DNA of 6,265 nt from Bacteroidota bacterium (GTDB lineage Bacteria > Bacteroidota > Bacteroidia > Flavobacteriales > Flavobacteriaceae): positions 1 through 6,265 of the forward strand of contig JAEYZX010000091.1 of NCBI GenBank assembly GCA_023427845.1, written 5' to 3'. Shown here piece after piece: positions 1 to 6,265 of the stretch (within the stretch, counting starts at the first letter, position 1; each line of letters starts with the position of its first letter). A program made the position numbers and the translations under genes. The notes beneath the pieces were generated by a model that did no database searches, had not been told where the DNA came from, and was given only the letters and a program-made list of their open reading frames with translations.

Positions 1-3
1 TAG

Positions 4-36
4 TCGTCGGATGCGTCATATGTGTATTAGAGACAG
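4..36 (+). other. Nextera (Tn5) sequencing adapter remnant
   Basis: These 33 bases align without gaps to the standard Illumina Nextera read-1 transposase adapter, with 29 identical positions. The differences are at window bases 11, 12, 19 and 28. The last 19 bases correspond to the Tn5 mosaic end with 17 of 19 matches, and the preceding 14 match the synthetic adapter tail with 12 of 14. A match to the synthetic tail argues against a natural Tn5 end. The coding frame of the DUF58 gene fits its family from base 39 onward, so the biological sequence starts at about base 37. Bases 1-3 are probably also artefact. The four mismatches are consistent with consensus built from low-quality read ends. 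Confidence 0.93.
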
Positions 37-188
37 AATCGACACGGCTCGAATACGAGAAATATTATCAGGATAAGATGAAGTATTTTCGTGAAACGTT
101 CAGCAAATGCGGATCCGGGATTGTCAATACGCGGGTTGATGAAAGCTACGTCACCAAATTATTGGGATATTTCAAATCACGGGCATAG
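37..188 (+). CDS. DUF58 family protein, C-terminal fragment
   Basis: This is the 3' end of a gene whose start lies outside the window. The last 49 codons, from base 39 to the stop at 186-188, are readable. They include the stretches KYFRETF and TRVDESYVTKLLGYF before the final residues KSRA. A closing section with an R-V-D-E-S-Y motif followed by a short amphipathic end is what I recall for the C-terminus of DUF58 proteins from Bacteroidota. DUF58 proteins carry a degenerate VWA-like fold and normally sit beside a MoxR AAA+ ATPase just upstream of the VWA genes in Bat operons, which is exactly this position. Only the tail is visible, so the family call rests on this short similarity plus context. 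The frame stays open through the adapter, so an automatic caller would add about 12 false residues at the left edge. Confidence 0.8.
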
Positions 189-196
189 CCTTTAAA

Positions 197-1816
197 ATGA
201 AACAAAACATTTTCACATTAACGATTCTGCTTTTTGCCTCTGTTGCTTTAGCCCAGCAGCCACGGCTCGAATCGGCTATTGATACCACGAAAAACAAGAT
301 TGGTGCCCAGTTCAACCTGACGCTGAAAACAGATGCCGATTCGTTATCGCCGGTGGTTTTTCCATCCGGGAAAAATTTCGGGGCGCTTGAGGTAATCCGT
401 GATTATCTGCCCGATACAATCAGAAAAGGTAGCCGTTTCGAGCTTGTTAAAAAATATGGCCTCACACATTTCGATTCCGGAAAATATACGATTCCGGCTT
501 TGCAGGTATTTATCAATAAAAAACCTTTTCTTACAAAGCCCGTAACTGTTGAGGTCGACAATGTAGAAGTTGATACGTTAAAACAGAAAATGTACGATAT
601 CAAGCCAATTATTGAAGCACGTGGTTTCGAAATTCCGGGCTGGCTTAAATACGTATTGATACTGTTGGGTATTTTGGCGATTGGCGTATTGATTTATTGG
701 CTGATAAAACGAAACCAGACGAAGAAGGCAGTTGCCGATGCTTTTAAATCGCCAATTGAACGCGCAACGACATTGCTTCAAACGCTTGAAAAAAAAGAAC
801 TTCTCCAAAAAGGCGAAATCAAAACGTATTACAGTGAACTGACCGACATCGCCAGGAATTATATAGAGGAAGCAATACATATTCCCGCGATGGAAAGCAC
901 GACATCCGAATTGATCTCGGCACTTCGCGACGCGTCCGCCAAAAAGAAAATGACGGTCTCGCCCGAAATTCTGCAAAGCCTTGAAAAAGTACTTAAACAG
1001 GCCGATTTAGTAAAGTTCGCCAAATCAAAACCACTTGATTTCGAAATTGCGGATGACCGTCAAAAAATAGAGAAAGTAATCGTAACGCTCGATCAATCGG
1101 TGCCGGAAATGTCGGAAGACGAAGCGCTTTACAGGGAAATGCAGCATCAAAAAATGCTGAAACGCCAACGCCTAAACCGGATCCTTATTTCTGCCGGTGT
1201 TGTCGTGCTGCTGCTGATTGGAACGATGTTTTATTTTGCTGCGACCCGCGGGTTCGATTTTGTGAAAGACAACCTGGTGGGCCATCCCACAAAAGACCTT
1301 GTAGAAGGCGAATGGGTGTATAGCGAATACGGAAACCCCGCGATTAGTATCGAGACGCCAAAAGTATTGCGTCGTGCCGATGCCGAAAAACTGCTTCCGA
1401 AAGAAGCAATGGCGCTGTTAAAGGAATTTCAGGTCTTTACATACGGATCGATGACCGATAATTTCTACGTCACAGTTTCAACATTAACCTACGAGGGCGA
1501 AACGCAAATTGATCTTGCGAAAGGTGTTGAGGGGATGTTACAGGTCATTGAACTGCAAGGTGCACGAAACATTTTGGTGAAACATGATGAATACGAAACG
1601 AGCGACGGTATAAGCGGACGAAAAGCTCATGGTTCTTTAGACATTGTGGATCCCAAAACTGGAAAAAGTAAAAAAGCACATTACGAGGCGCTGCTTTTCG
1701 GTCAGCAGAACGGATTACAGCAAATAGTGATCATTCATGAAGTTGACGATAAATACGCATTGGAAATCAGGGAACGCATACTCGGCTCGGTTGAACTTAA
1801 AAAAGTAGACGAATGA
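197..1816 (+). CDS. BatD-like / DUF4381-like membrane protein with extra C-terminal domain
   Basis: A 539-residue envelope protein of the Bat locus, beginning 8 bases after the DUF58 stop. Residues 1-19 form a signal peptide with a likely cut at ALA|Q. Residues about 22-125 form a beta-rich domain ending in GKYTI (95-99) and PFLTKPVTV (110-118), closely matching the first domain of BatD at the same spacing. A membrane helix spans about 150-170 and is followed by KR. Residues about 180-300 resemble DUF4381 (YYSELTDIARNYIEE, then ADLVKFAKSKP at 269-279) and should be cytoplasmic. A second helix spans about 328-349, preceded by KRQRLNR, so the tail returns to the periplasm. Residues about 360-539 form an alpha/beta domain ending in ERILGSVEL, reminiscent of PsbP/DcrB-like folds; that resemblance is only an inference. 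Its position between DUF58 and BatA supports a scaffold linking cytoplasmic and periplasmic Bat parts. It has no gene symbol I can assign with confidence. Confidence 0.85.
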   Translation: MKQNIFTLTILLFASVALAQQPRLESAIDTTKNKIGAQFNLTLKTDADSLSPVVFPSGKNFGALEVIRDYLPDTIRKGSRFELVKKYGLTHFDSGKYTIPALQVFINKKPFLTKPVTVEVDNVEVDTLKQKMYDIKPIIEARGFEIPGWLKYVLILLGILAIGVLIYWLIKRNQTKKAVADAFKSPIERATTLLQTLEKKELLQKGEIKTYYSELTDIARNYIEEAIHIPAMESTTSELISALRDASAKKKMTVSPEILQSLEKVLKQADLVKFAKSKPLDFEIADDRQKIEKVIVTLDQSVPEMSEDEALYREMQHQKMLKRQRLNRILISAGVVVLLLIGTMFYFAATRGFDFVKDNLVGHPTKDLVEGEWVYSEYGNPAISIETPKVLRRADAEKLLPKEAMALLKEFQVFTYGSMTDNFYVTVSTLTYEGETQIDLAKGVEGMLQVIELQGARNILVKHDEYETSDGISGRKAHGSLDIVDPKTGKSKKAHYEALLFGQQNGLQQIVIIHEVDDKYALEIRERILGSVELKKVDE

Positions 1817-2814
1817 TGGACGGAATCACATTTATGCATCCGGGTTTTTTCTGGTTGTTCCTGTTGCTTCCGCTCCTTGCAGGATGGCACATATGGAAAC
1901 GCAGAAAACTGACGGCCTCATTTAAAGTTAGTTCATTAAGCGGGTTTAAATCGGATTCGATTCTTGCCAAAATAAAACCGCTTCTATTTGTATTGCGACT
2001 GCTCGCGTTGAATTTTCTGATCATAGCATTGGCTCGCCCGCGAACTGTGGATGTAAGCAGCAGAACGAAAACCACAAAAGGCATCGATATTGTTATGGCG
2101 GTCGATGTGTCGGGAAGCATGCTCGCAAAAGACCTTAAACCGAACCGTATGGAAGCGCTAAAAGAGGTTGCGCAGGATTTTATCGAAGCGCGGCCTAACG
2201 ACCGGATCGGACTTGTGGTATATGCTGCAGAAGCCTACACGAAAACCCCCGTTACAAGCGACAATGCAATCGTTCAAAACGCCATGAAGTCGGTCAGGTA
2301 CGACAATGTGCTTCAGGACGGAACGGGAATCGGAATGGGACTTGCGACGGCCGTGAACCGACTGAAAGACAGCAAAGCCAAAAGCAAAGTGATTATCCTG
2401 ATGACCGACGGCGTCAATAATGCGGGCTTCATCGAGCCCGAAACTGCCTCCGATATTGCAAAGGAATATGGGATTAAGGTTTACACTATCGGAATCGGAA
2501 CAAATGGTATGGCGCAGTTTCCTTATGCGTATGCTCCAAATGGCGGATTCCTATTTCGGATGATGCCGGTCGAAATCGATGAAGCGCTGATGAAAAGCAT
2601 CGCCAGAAACACCGGAGGGAAATATTTCCGCGCAACGAGCAATCGAAAGCTCCAAACAATTTATGACGAGATAAATAAACTGGAAACAACCGAAATCGAA
2701 GAATTGAAATTCTACGATTTTGATGAAAAGTTCCGTCCGTTTGCACTGCTCGCATTTGGTTTGATACTTTTGGAAATCGGATTGCGGAATACACTATTCA
2801 GAAGTTTTATCTAA
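1813..2814 (+). CDS. batA: BatA, von Willebrand A membrane protein
   Basis: A 333-residue VWA protein of the Bat operon. Membrane helices lie at about 11-26, 56-74 and 308-328. The basic KRRK after the first helix marks a cytoplasmic loop, so the VWA domain (about 90-290) should face the periplasm. The MIDAS metal site is complete: DVSGS at 98-102, T171 in DGTGIG, and D199 in MTDG. This implies a metal-dependent protein contact, as in other VWA domains; the partner is unknown but the neighbouring BatB and BatD are candidates. The gene overlaps its upstream neighbour by four bases (ATGA), which suggests translational coupling. A second ATG follows at once, so either of the first two codons may be used. 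Length and the three-helix layout are normal for BatA. It is told from BatB mainly by being the first of the pair. Confidence 0.92.
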   Translation: MMDGITFMHPGFFWLFLLLPLLAGWHIWKRRKLTASFKVSSLSGFKSDSILAKIKPLLFVLRLLALNFLIIALARPRTVDVSSRTKTTKGIDIVMAVDVSGSMLAKDLKPNRMEALKEVAQDFIEARPNDRIGLVVYAAEAYTKTPVTSDNAIVQNAMKSVRYDNVLQDGTGIGMGLATAVNRLKDSKAKSKVIILMTDGVNNAGFIEPETASDIAKEYGIKVYTIGIGTNGMAQFPYAYAPNGGFLFRMMPVEIDEALMKSIARNTGGKYFRATSNRKLQTIYDEINKLETTEIEELKFYDFDEKFRPFALLAFGLILLEIGLRNTLFRSFI

Positions 2815-3848
2815 TGGAATTAGACAAGAAAATATACTTATACCTGCTTGCGGTCATTCCGATCGTGTTGCTGATTTTCCTTTACAATTTGTATTGGAAA
2901 CGAAAAAAGCAGCGCGAATTTGGCGATCTTGATCTTATAAAAAGATTGGCGCCTGAACGTTCTGTGTTCAAGCACACGTTGAAAATGATAGTTGTTTTGC
3001 TCGGACTCGCATTTATCGTGATGGGACTTGTTAATCCGAAAATAGGCACGAAATCCGAAACCGTAAAACGGGAAGGTATCGATATTGTATTTGCCGTCGA
3101 TGTTTCAAAAAGTATGCTTTGCGAGGATGTTGCTCCAAACCGCCTCGAAAAAAGCAAACAAATCGTATCGCAGTTGATCAACCAGCTTGCCGGCGACCGC
3201 ATCGGGATCGTAGCATACGCAGGAAGCGCATTTCCGGTATTGCCGATCACGACCGATTACAATGTCGCGAAGATGTTTTTGCAGGGAATGAATCCGGGAA
3301 TGGTTTCGTCGCAGGGCACATCGCTAGGCGAGGCAATCGAACTTTCGGCCACTTACTTTGACGACGACAAGCAGACCAATAAAATGATTATCCTTATTTC
3401 GGATGGTGAAGATCATTCCGACGGAGCAACAGATGCCGCCGAGGATGCCAAAAAACTCGGAATAAAAATCATAACCGTAGGGGTTGGGACTGAAAACGGC
3501 GGACCGATTCCACTAAAAAGCAATGGTGTCGTGCAAAGTTTTCAACGTGATGAGAACAATGCGGTTGTAGTTACCAAACGAAATGCCGAAAGCCTGATGA
3601 CGATTTCAAAAAACAGTAAAGGCTATGTTTCCGGGAACAATACGCGTGAAGTGGTCGAATACGTAAAACAGGCGTTGGACACCATCGAAAAAACCGAATT
3701 CGAAACACAGCAGTTCACCGATTACAATTCTCAGTTCCAATGGTTTTTAGGCCTGGCTTTTGCATTACTGGCGCTCGATGTTTTACTTTTGGAACGCAAG
3801 ACCGCGTGGATTAAGAAGTTAAATTTATTTAATGAAAAGGGAAAATGA
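2814..3848 (+). CDS. batB: BatB, von Willebrand A membrane protein
   Basis: A 344-residue VWA protein, the second of the tandem pair. Helices lie at about 7-25, 56-74 and 308-326, and WKRKKQR follows the first helix. By the positive-inside rule the VWA domain is periplasmic and the short C-terminal tail cytoplasmic. MIDAS residues are intact: DVSKS at 96-100, T169 in QGTSLG, and D197 in ISDGED. The segment GSAFPVLPITTDY (137-149) and the NPKIGTKSE linker after the second helix are typical of BatB as I know the family. A single cysteine (C103) lies three residues after the MIDAS loop. The start overlaps the BatA stop by one base (TAATG), pointing to coupled translation. BatA and BatB share fold and layout and probably arose by an old duplication; they may pair with each other in the membrane. 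Confidence 0.92.
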   Translation: MELDKKIYLYLLAVIPIVLLIFLYNLYWKRKKQREFGDLDLIKRLAPERSVFKHTLKMIVVLLGLAFIVMGLVNPKIGTKSETVKREGIDIVFAVDVSKSMLCEDVAPNRLEKSKQIVSQLINQLAGDRIGIVAYAGSAFPVLPITTDYNVAKMFLQGMNPGMVSSQGTSLGEAIELSATYFDDDKQTNKMIILISDGEDHSDGATDAAEDAKKLGIKIITVGVGTENGGPIPLKSNGVVQSFQRDENNAVVVTKRNAESLMTISKNSKGYVSGNNTREVVEYVKQALDTIEKTEFETQQFTDYNSQFQWFLGLAFALLALDVLLLERKTAWIKKLNLFNEKGK

Positions 3849-4588
3849 AAAAGCTGATTGTAATTTGTTTGATGTCGGTTCCCTTGGCATTATATTCCCA
3901 AAAGGAAGAAAAGGACCAATTTTTGCCGGATGCAAATGAAAGTTTTCTAGCCGGGAATTATGTTGATGCAGAGGCGAATTACCGCATTTCACAATCAAAG
4001 TTTCCTAAAAAAGCCAGTGCATCATACAATTTAGGGAATGCGATTTATAAGATGGAACAACCGTCTGAAGCGAAAAACGCATATCGAAACGCAATCGAAA
4101 ATGCAACGACTTATGCCCAAAAGCATCGCGCCTATCATAATTTGGGAAATGTTTTTATGAAGGAGAAAGACTATACCCGGGCCGTTGAAGCTTATAAGCA
4201 AGCGCTGATCAACAATCCGGACGATGACCAAACCCGATACAACTATGCTTTGGCTAAGAAATTTCTAAAAGAAAATCCGCCGCAGGATAAAAACAAAAAG
4301 GACAAGCAGGATAAGAAACAGGAGAACGAAAAAAAGCCGAACGAAAACGAAAAGGACAACCAACAAGACAAGAACGACCAGAATAAAGACAGCCAGAACA
4401 ATAAGAATCAGGATAAAAAGGAAGAACCGAAAGATAAACCCAAACCCAAACCACAACCTGCCGGGATATCAAAACAACGTCTTGAAAACCTGCTTGATGC
4501 CGTAAATAATGAGGAACGGAAAGTCCAGGACAAAGTAAAGGCCAAAAAAGTGGAAGGCAAGCCGGTTAAAAATCAAAAGGATTGGTAA
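3845..4588 (+). CDS. batC: BatC, periplasmic TPR protein
   Basis: A 247-residue TPR protein. Residues 1-18 form a signal peptide with a likely cut at LYS|Q; Cys8 is inside the hydrophobic core and does not make a lipobox. Three TPR units fit the consensus at about 23-56, 57-90 and 94-127, the last two with NLGN at 62-65 and 99-102. Residues 147-205 are a linker built only from K, D, E, N, Q and P plus one serine. The C-terminal segment (about 208-247, ISKQRLENLLDAV to KDW) returns to a helical, conserved-looking sequence. TPR units bind proteins, so BatC probably bridges Bat components in the periplasm. The start overlaps the BatB stop by four bases (ATGA), with an AAGGG run just upstream that could serve as a close ribosome site. 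The linker explains the open frames on the opposite strand here. Confidence 0.9.
   Translation: MKKLIVICLMSVPLALYSQKEEKDQFLPDANESFLAGNYVDAEANYRISQSKFPKKASASYNLGNAIYKMEQPSEAKNAYRNAIENATTYAQKHRAYHNLGNVFMKEKDYTRAVEAYKQALINNPDDDQTRYNYALAKKFLKENPPQDKNKKDKQDKKQENEKKPNENEKDNQQDKNDQNKDSQNNKNQDKKEEPKDKPKPKPQPAGISKQRLENLLDAVNNEERKVQDKVKAKKVEGKPVKNQKDW
4283..4459 (+). repeat. Low-complexity charged linker of BatC
   Basis: These 59 codons contain no hydrophobic residue: 18 are lysine, and the others are D, E, N, Q and P with one serine. The first two thirds are irregular K/D/N/Q/E mixtures, and the end turns into a K-P alternation (KPKPKPQP). The + strand is purine-rich and poor in T. It encodes a disordered tether between the TPR part and the C-terminal helix, and its length probably varies between relatives by slippage or small insertions. 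No exact long tandem unit is visible. Confidence 0.85.
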
Positions 4589-4632
4589 AATCGCATAAAT
4601 TGCATCGTATTAAGAAACTAAATATTTGAAAA

Positions 4633-5061
4633 ATGAAAAAATTCCTGATTATTGCATTAATTAGTGTCCAGGGTTTTGCCCAGGGACTTTTTGAAGTTAA
4701 GACCAGCTCTGAAAGGGTTGGCATCAACGAATTATTGCGCGTCGATTTCATATCGCACGACGATGGACTCAACTTTAAAGCGCCTTCGTTTGAAGGGTTT
4801 ACTGTTAAGGAAGGACCAACCACAAGTCAGTACGAGACAAAAGAAAATGGGAAGATAAAGTATAATTTTGCGTACTCTTACCTTCTGCAGCCACAAAAAA
4901 AAGGCACCTTTACCATTGGCGCAGCCACACTCGAGATCAGCGAAGAACCTTTCAAAACCCAACCTGTGACGGTCACCGTGACCGATGCTGTAAAGAATCC
5001 GAGACAGCAGTCACTACAGCCCGAAATTCACCCCGCTTACCTTGAGACAGACGACGAATAA
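4633..5061 (+). CDS. Short secreted BatD-domain protein
   Basis: A 142-residue protein equal to the first domain of BatD and nothing more. Residues 1-16 form a signal peptide with a likely cut at GFA|Q. The mature part holds the motifs LRVDF (35-39), PSFEGF (51-56), ENGK (71-74), GTFTI (91-95) and PFKTQPVTV (106-114). By eye about 50 of 108 aligned positions are identical to the N-terminus of the next gene. It ends in an acidic tail (ETDDE) with no membrane helix, so it should be a soluble periplasmic protein or be held by the Bat complex. It starts 44 bases after BatC and stops 43 bases before BatD. The protein similarity with a clear drift at DNA level points to an old tandem duplication, not a recent break of BatD. 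Conserved motifs suggest it is functional. I cannot tell whether relatives also carry it. Confidence 0.85.
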   Translation: MKKFLIIALISVQGFAQGLFEVKTSSERVGINELLRVDFISHDDGLNFKAPSFEGFTVKEGPTTSQYETKENGKIKYNFAYSYLLQPQKKGTFTIGAATLEISEEPFKTQPVTVTVTDAVKNPRQQSLQPEIHPAYLETDDE

Positions 5062-5104
5062 AAACTAAGTTATAGGAACTAAAAGATATAATGCGAACGG
5101 ATTA

Positions 5105-6265
5105 ATGAAAAAGTATATCCTGATTTTCTTATTAAGCTTTCAAGGAATTCTTGCCCAGGTGCAGTTTGAAGCCAAGGTGAGCCGATCGTCGCTTGGTGAC
5201 AATGAGACGCTGCGCGTGGACTTCGTTATGAATGCCGACGGCGACAACTTCACGCCGCCGTCATTCGAGGGCTTCCGCATTGTTGGTGGCCCAAGCCAGC
5301 AGGTTTCGCAATCATGGGTAAATGGCAAGAGTTCTTTCAACAAAGTATATTCGTATTTTTTAATGCCGATGCAGCGCGGAACATTAACGATCCGCCAGGC
5401 AACCATTGAAATTAACGACCAGATATACAAAACAAATCCAGTTCGGATAACCGTGACTGCCGCGGTCGAAAAGCAGCGCGATCCAAACGACATCGATGCG
5501 ACTGCCGATGAATCGGTGCATCTGGTTGCCGAAATTTCAAAAACCGGTCCGTACATCAACGAACCGATTACCGTAGTCTACAAACTTTACTGCGGATTTA
5601 ATGTCGGCATCAGCAATTGGCAGGAACTTGATAAACCCAAATACAACGATTTCTGGAGCCAAAACATTGAGGTGCCGCAAAAAATTTCTGAAGGGGAATA
5701 TAATGGCGAACGCTATCGATATGTGATACTTAAAAAAGTCGTGCTATATCCTCAAAAGGCAGGTCGGCTAACGATCGAGCCGTTGTCGCTCGACCTGACC
5801 GTTGAGGTTCCCAGCGGCCGGCGCGATATGTTCGGACGCGTTCAGATCAAACAGGACAGCAAAAGGGTTTCTGCAGGCGCAAAAACAATTAATGTGAAAG
5901 CGCTTCCCGAATCCGGAAGGCCCGAAAACTTTTCCGGTGCAGTCGGAAAATTCGACTTTAAGGTAAGTCCGTCAAAAACCAACATAAAGCATGGTGAAAG
6001 CCTTGACCTTGTTGTCAGCGTCAGCGGAACCGGTAACCTCAAGCTTTTTGACCTGCCAAAGCCGGTTGTTCCGACAGCTCTTGAAATGTACGATCCGGTC
6101 CATAAAGAAAACGTCAGGACTCCGTTGTCGGGAATGACAGGCCGAATAACCGATACGTATACGATCGTTCCGGGATTTAAAGGAAATTATACAATTCAGC
6201 CGCTGTCTTTCTCGTATTTCGATCCTGCTGTAGGTAAATATAAAACAATTACATCCGAAGAAATC
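5105..6265 (+). CDS. batD: BatD, N-terminal part (runs off window)
   Basis: The first 387 codons of BatD, with no stop before the right edge. Residues 1-17 form a signal peptide (ILA|Q). Three beta-sandwich domains follow at about 21-118, 135-264 and 275-387. Each carries the same late strand signature: GTLTI (92-96), GRLTI (220-224) and GNYTI (360-364), preceded by a P-rich turn. Motifs LRVDF and PSFEGF mark domain one, TGPYINEPITV opens domain two, and SVSGTGNLK lies in domain three. From memory of the family, full BatD is near 600 residues with a membrane helix close to the C-terminus, so roughly a third is missing. The protein is expected in the periplasm, anchored by that missing helix, in contact with BatA and BatB. 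ATG 5105 is chosen because it directly precedes a good signal peptide; no Shine-Dalgarno site is evident. Confidence 0.93.
   Translation, partial: MKKYILIFLLSFQGILAQVQFEAKVSRSSLGDNETLRVDFVMNADGDNFTPPSFEGFRIVGGPSQQVSQSWVNGKSSFNKVYSYFLMPMQRGTLTIRQATIEINDQIYKTNPVRITVTAAVEKQRDPNDIDATADESVHLVAEISKTGPYINEPITVVYKLYCGFNVGISNWQELDKPKYNDFWSQNIEVPQKISEGEYNGERYRYVILKKVVLYPQKAGRLTIEPLSLDLTVEVPSGRRDMFGRVQIKQDSKRVSAGAKTINVKALPESGRPENFSGAVGKFDFKVSPSKTNIKHGESLDLVVSVSGTGNLKLFDLPKPVVPTALEMYDPVHKENVRTPLSGMTGRITDTYTIVPGFKGNYTIQPLSFSYFDPAVGKYKTITSEEI

Noticed and set aside
42..274. Twelve-base direct repeat CACGGCTCGAAT at about 42-54 and 262-274
   Set aside because: A single shared 12-mer is expected by chance in a 6-kb window, and the two copies lie in unrelated coding contexts.
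578..976. 132-codon open frame on the - strand
   Set aside because: Lies wholly inside the well-supported 539-residue gene, is cysteine- and phenylalanine-rich without domain sense, and has no gene-like neighbours on that strand.
3119..3361. 80-codon + strand open frame inside BatB
   Set aside because: Arginine-rich out-of-frame reading of BatB codons; BatB has intact MIDAS residues across this region.
4254..4472. Two overlapping hydrophobic open frames on the - strand (4254-4472 and 4265-4456)
   Set aside because: They are the complement of the lysine- and asparagine-rich BatC linker: purine-rich codons read backwards give Phe, Leu and Val. No plausible start context or independent gene signal.
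4589..4632. Possible Bacteroidota promoter (TAnnTTTG-like) before the short BatD gene
   Set aside because: The best match (AATATTTG) misses one base, ends only a few bases before the ATG, and has no convincing upstream TTTG element at the expected distance.
5084..5092. TATAAT hexamer in the gap before BatD
   Set aside because: A sigma-70 type -10 box from Proteobacteria is not the usual primary promoter form in Bacteroidota, the site is 13-16 bases from the ATG, and no -35-like partner stands out.
4589..5104. Terminators in the gaps flanking the short BatD gene
   Set aside because: Neither gap contains a GC-rich inverted repeat followed by a T run; transcription most likely continues through both.
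5140..5559. 139-codon open frame on the - strand
   Set aside because: Lies opposite BatD, whose signal peptide and domain motifs are clear. The opposite frame shows no recognisable features.

Overview
The window looks like one end of a draft or metagenome contig from a member of the Bacteroidota, most likely a Flavobacteriaceae-type bacterium. This rests on gene content and order, protein style (short signal peptides such as MKK...AQ, start codons preceded by A-rich sequence rather than clear Shine-Dalgarno sites) and a moderate GC content. It is an inference, with no marker gene to confirm it. All genes are on the + strand and form one apparent operon. Both outer genes are cut by the window edges.

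The locus is a Bat operon (named for Bacteroides aerotolerance). Layout: bases 4-36 are a degraded copy of the Illumina Nextera (Tn5) adapter, so genuine genomic sequence starts near base 37. 37-188 is the C-terminal end of a DUF58 protein. 197-1816 is a 539-residue exported and membrane-anchored protein with a BatD-like outer domain, a DUF4381-like inner domain and an extra C-terminal domain. 1813-2814 is BatA and 2814-3848 is BatB, both membrane-anchored von Willebrand A proteins with intact metal-binding (MIDAS) residues. 3845-4588 is BatC, a TPR protein with a highly charged linker. 4633-5061 is a short secreted protein consisting of one BatD N-terminal domain. 5105-6265 is the first 387 codons of full-length BatD, open at the right edge.

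How the parts may work together: in known Bat loci a MoxR AAA+ ATPase and the DUF58 protein act on the cytoplasmic side, while the VWA, TPR and BatD proteins form an envelope assembly. Here the charge pattern around the membrane helices places the VWA domains of BatA and BatB in the periplasm, where they could meet BatC, both BatD-type proteins and the outer domain of the 539-residue protein. The biochemical role of Bat complexes is not settled; aerotolerance and stress roles were proposed from Bacteroides.

The system itself is known. The parts that deserve a second look are the free-standing one-domain BatD paralog, the recurrence of one beta-sandwich signature five times in three proteins, and the C-terminal extension of the 539-residue protein. 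No RNA gene, mobile element, CRISPR array, promoter or terminator could be supported. The largest gene-free gap is 44 bases.
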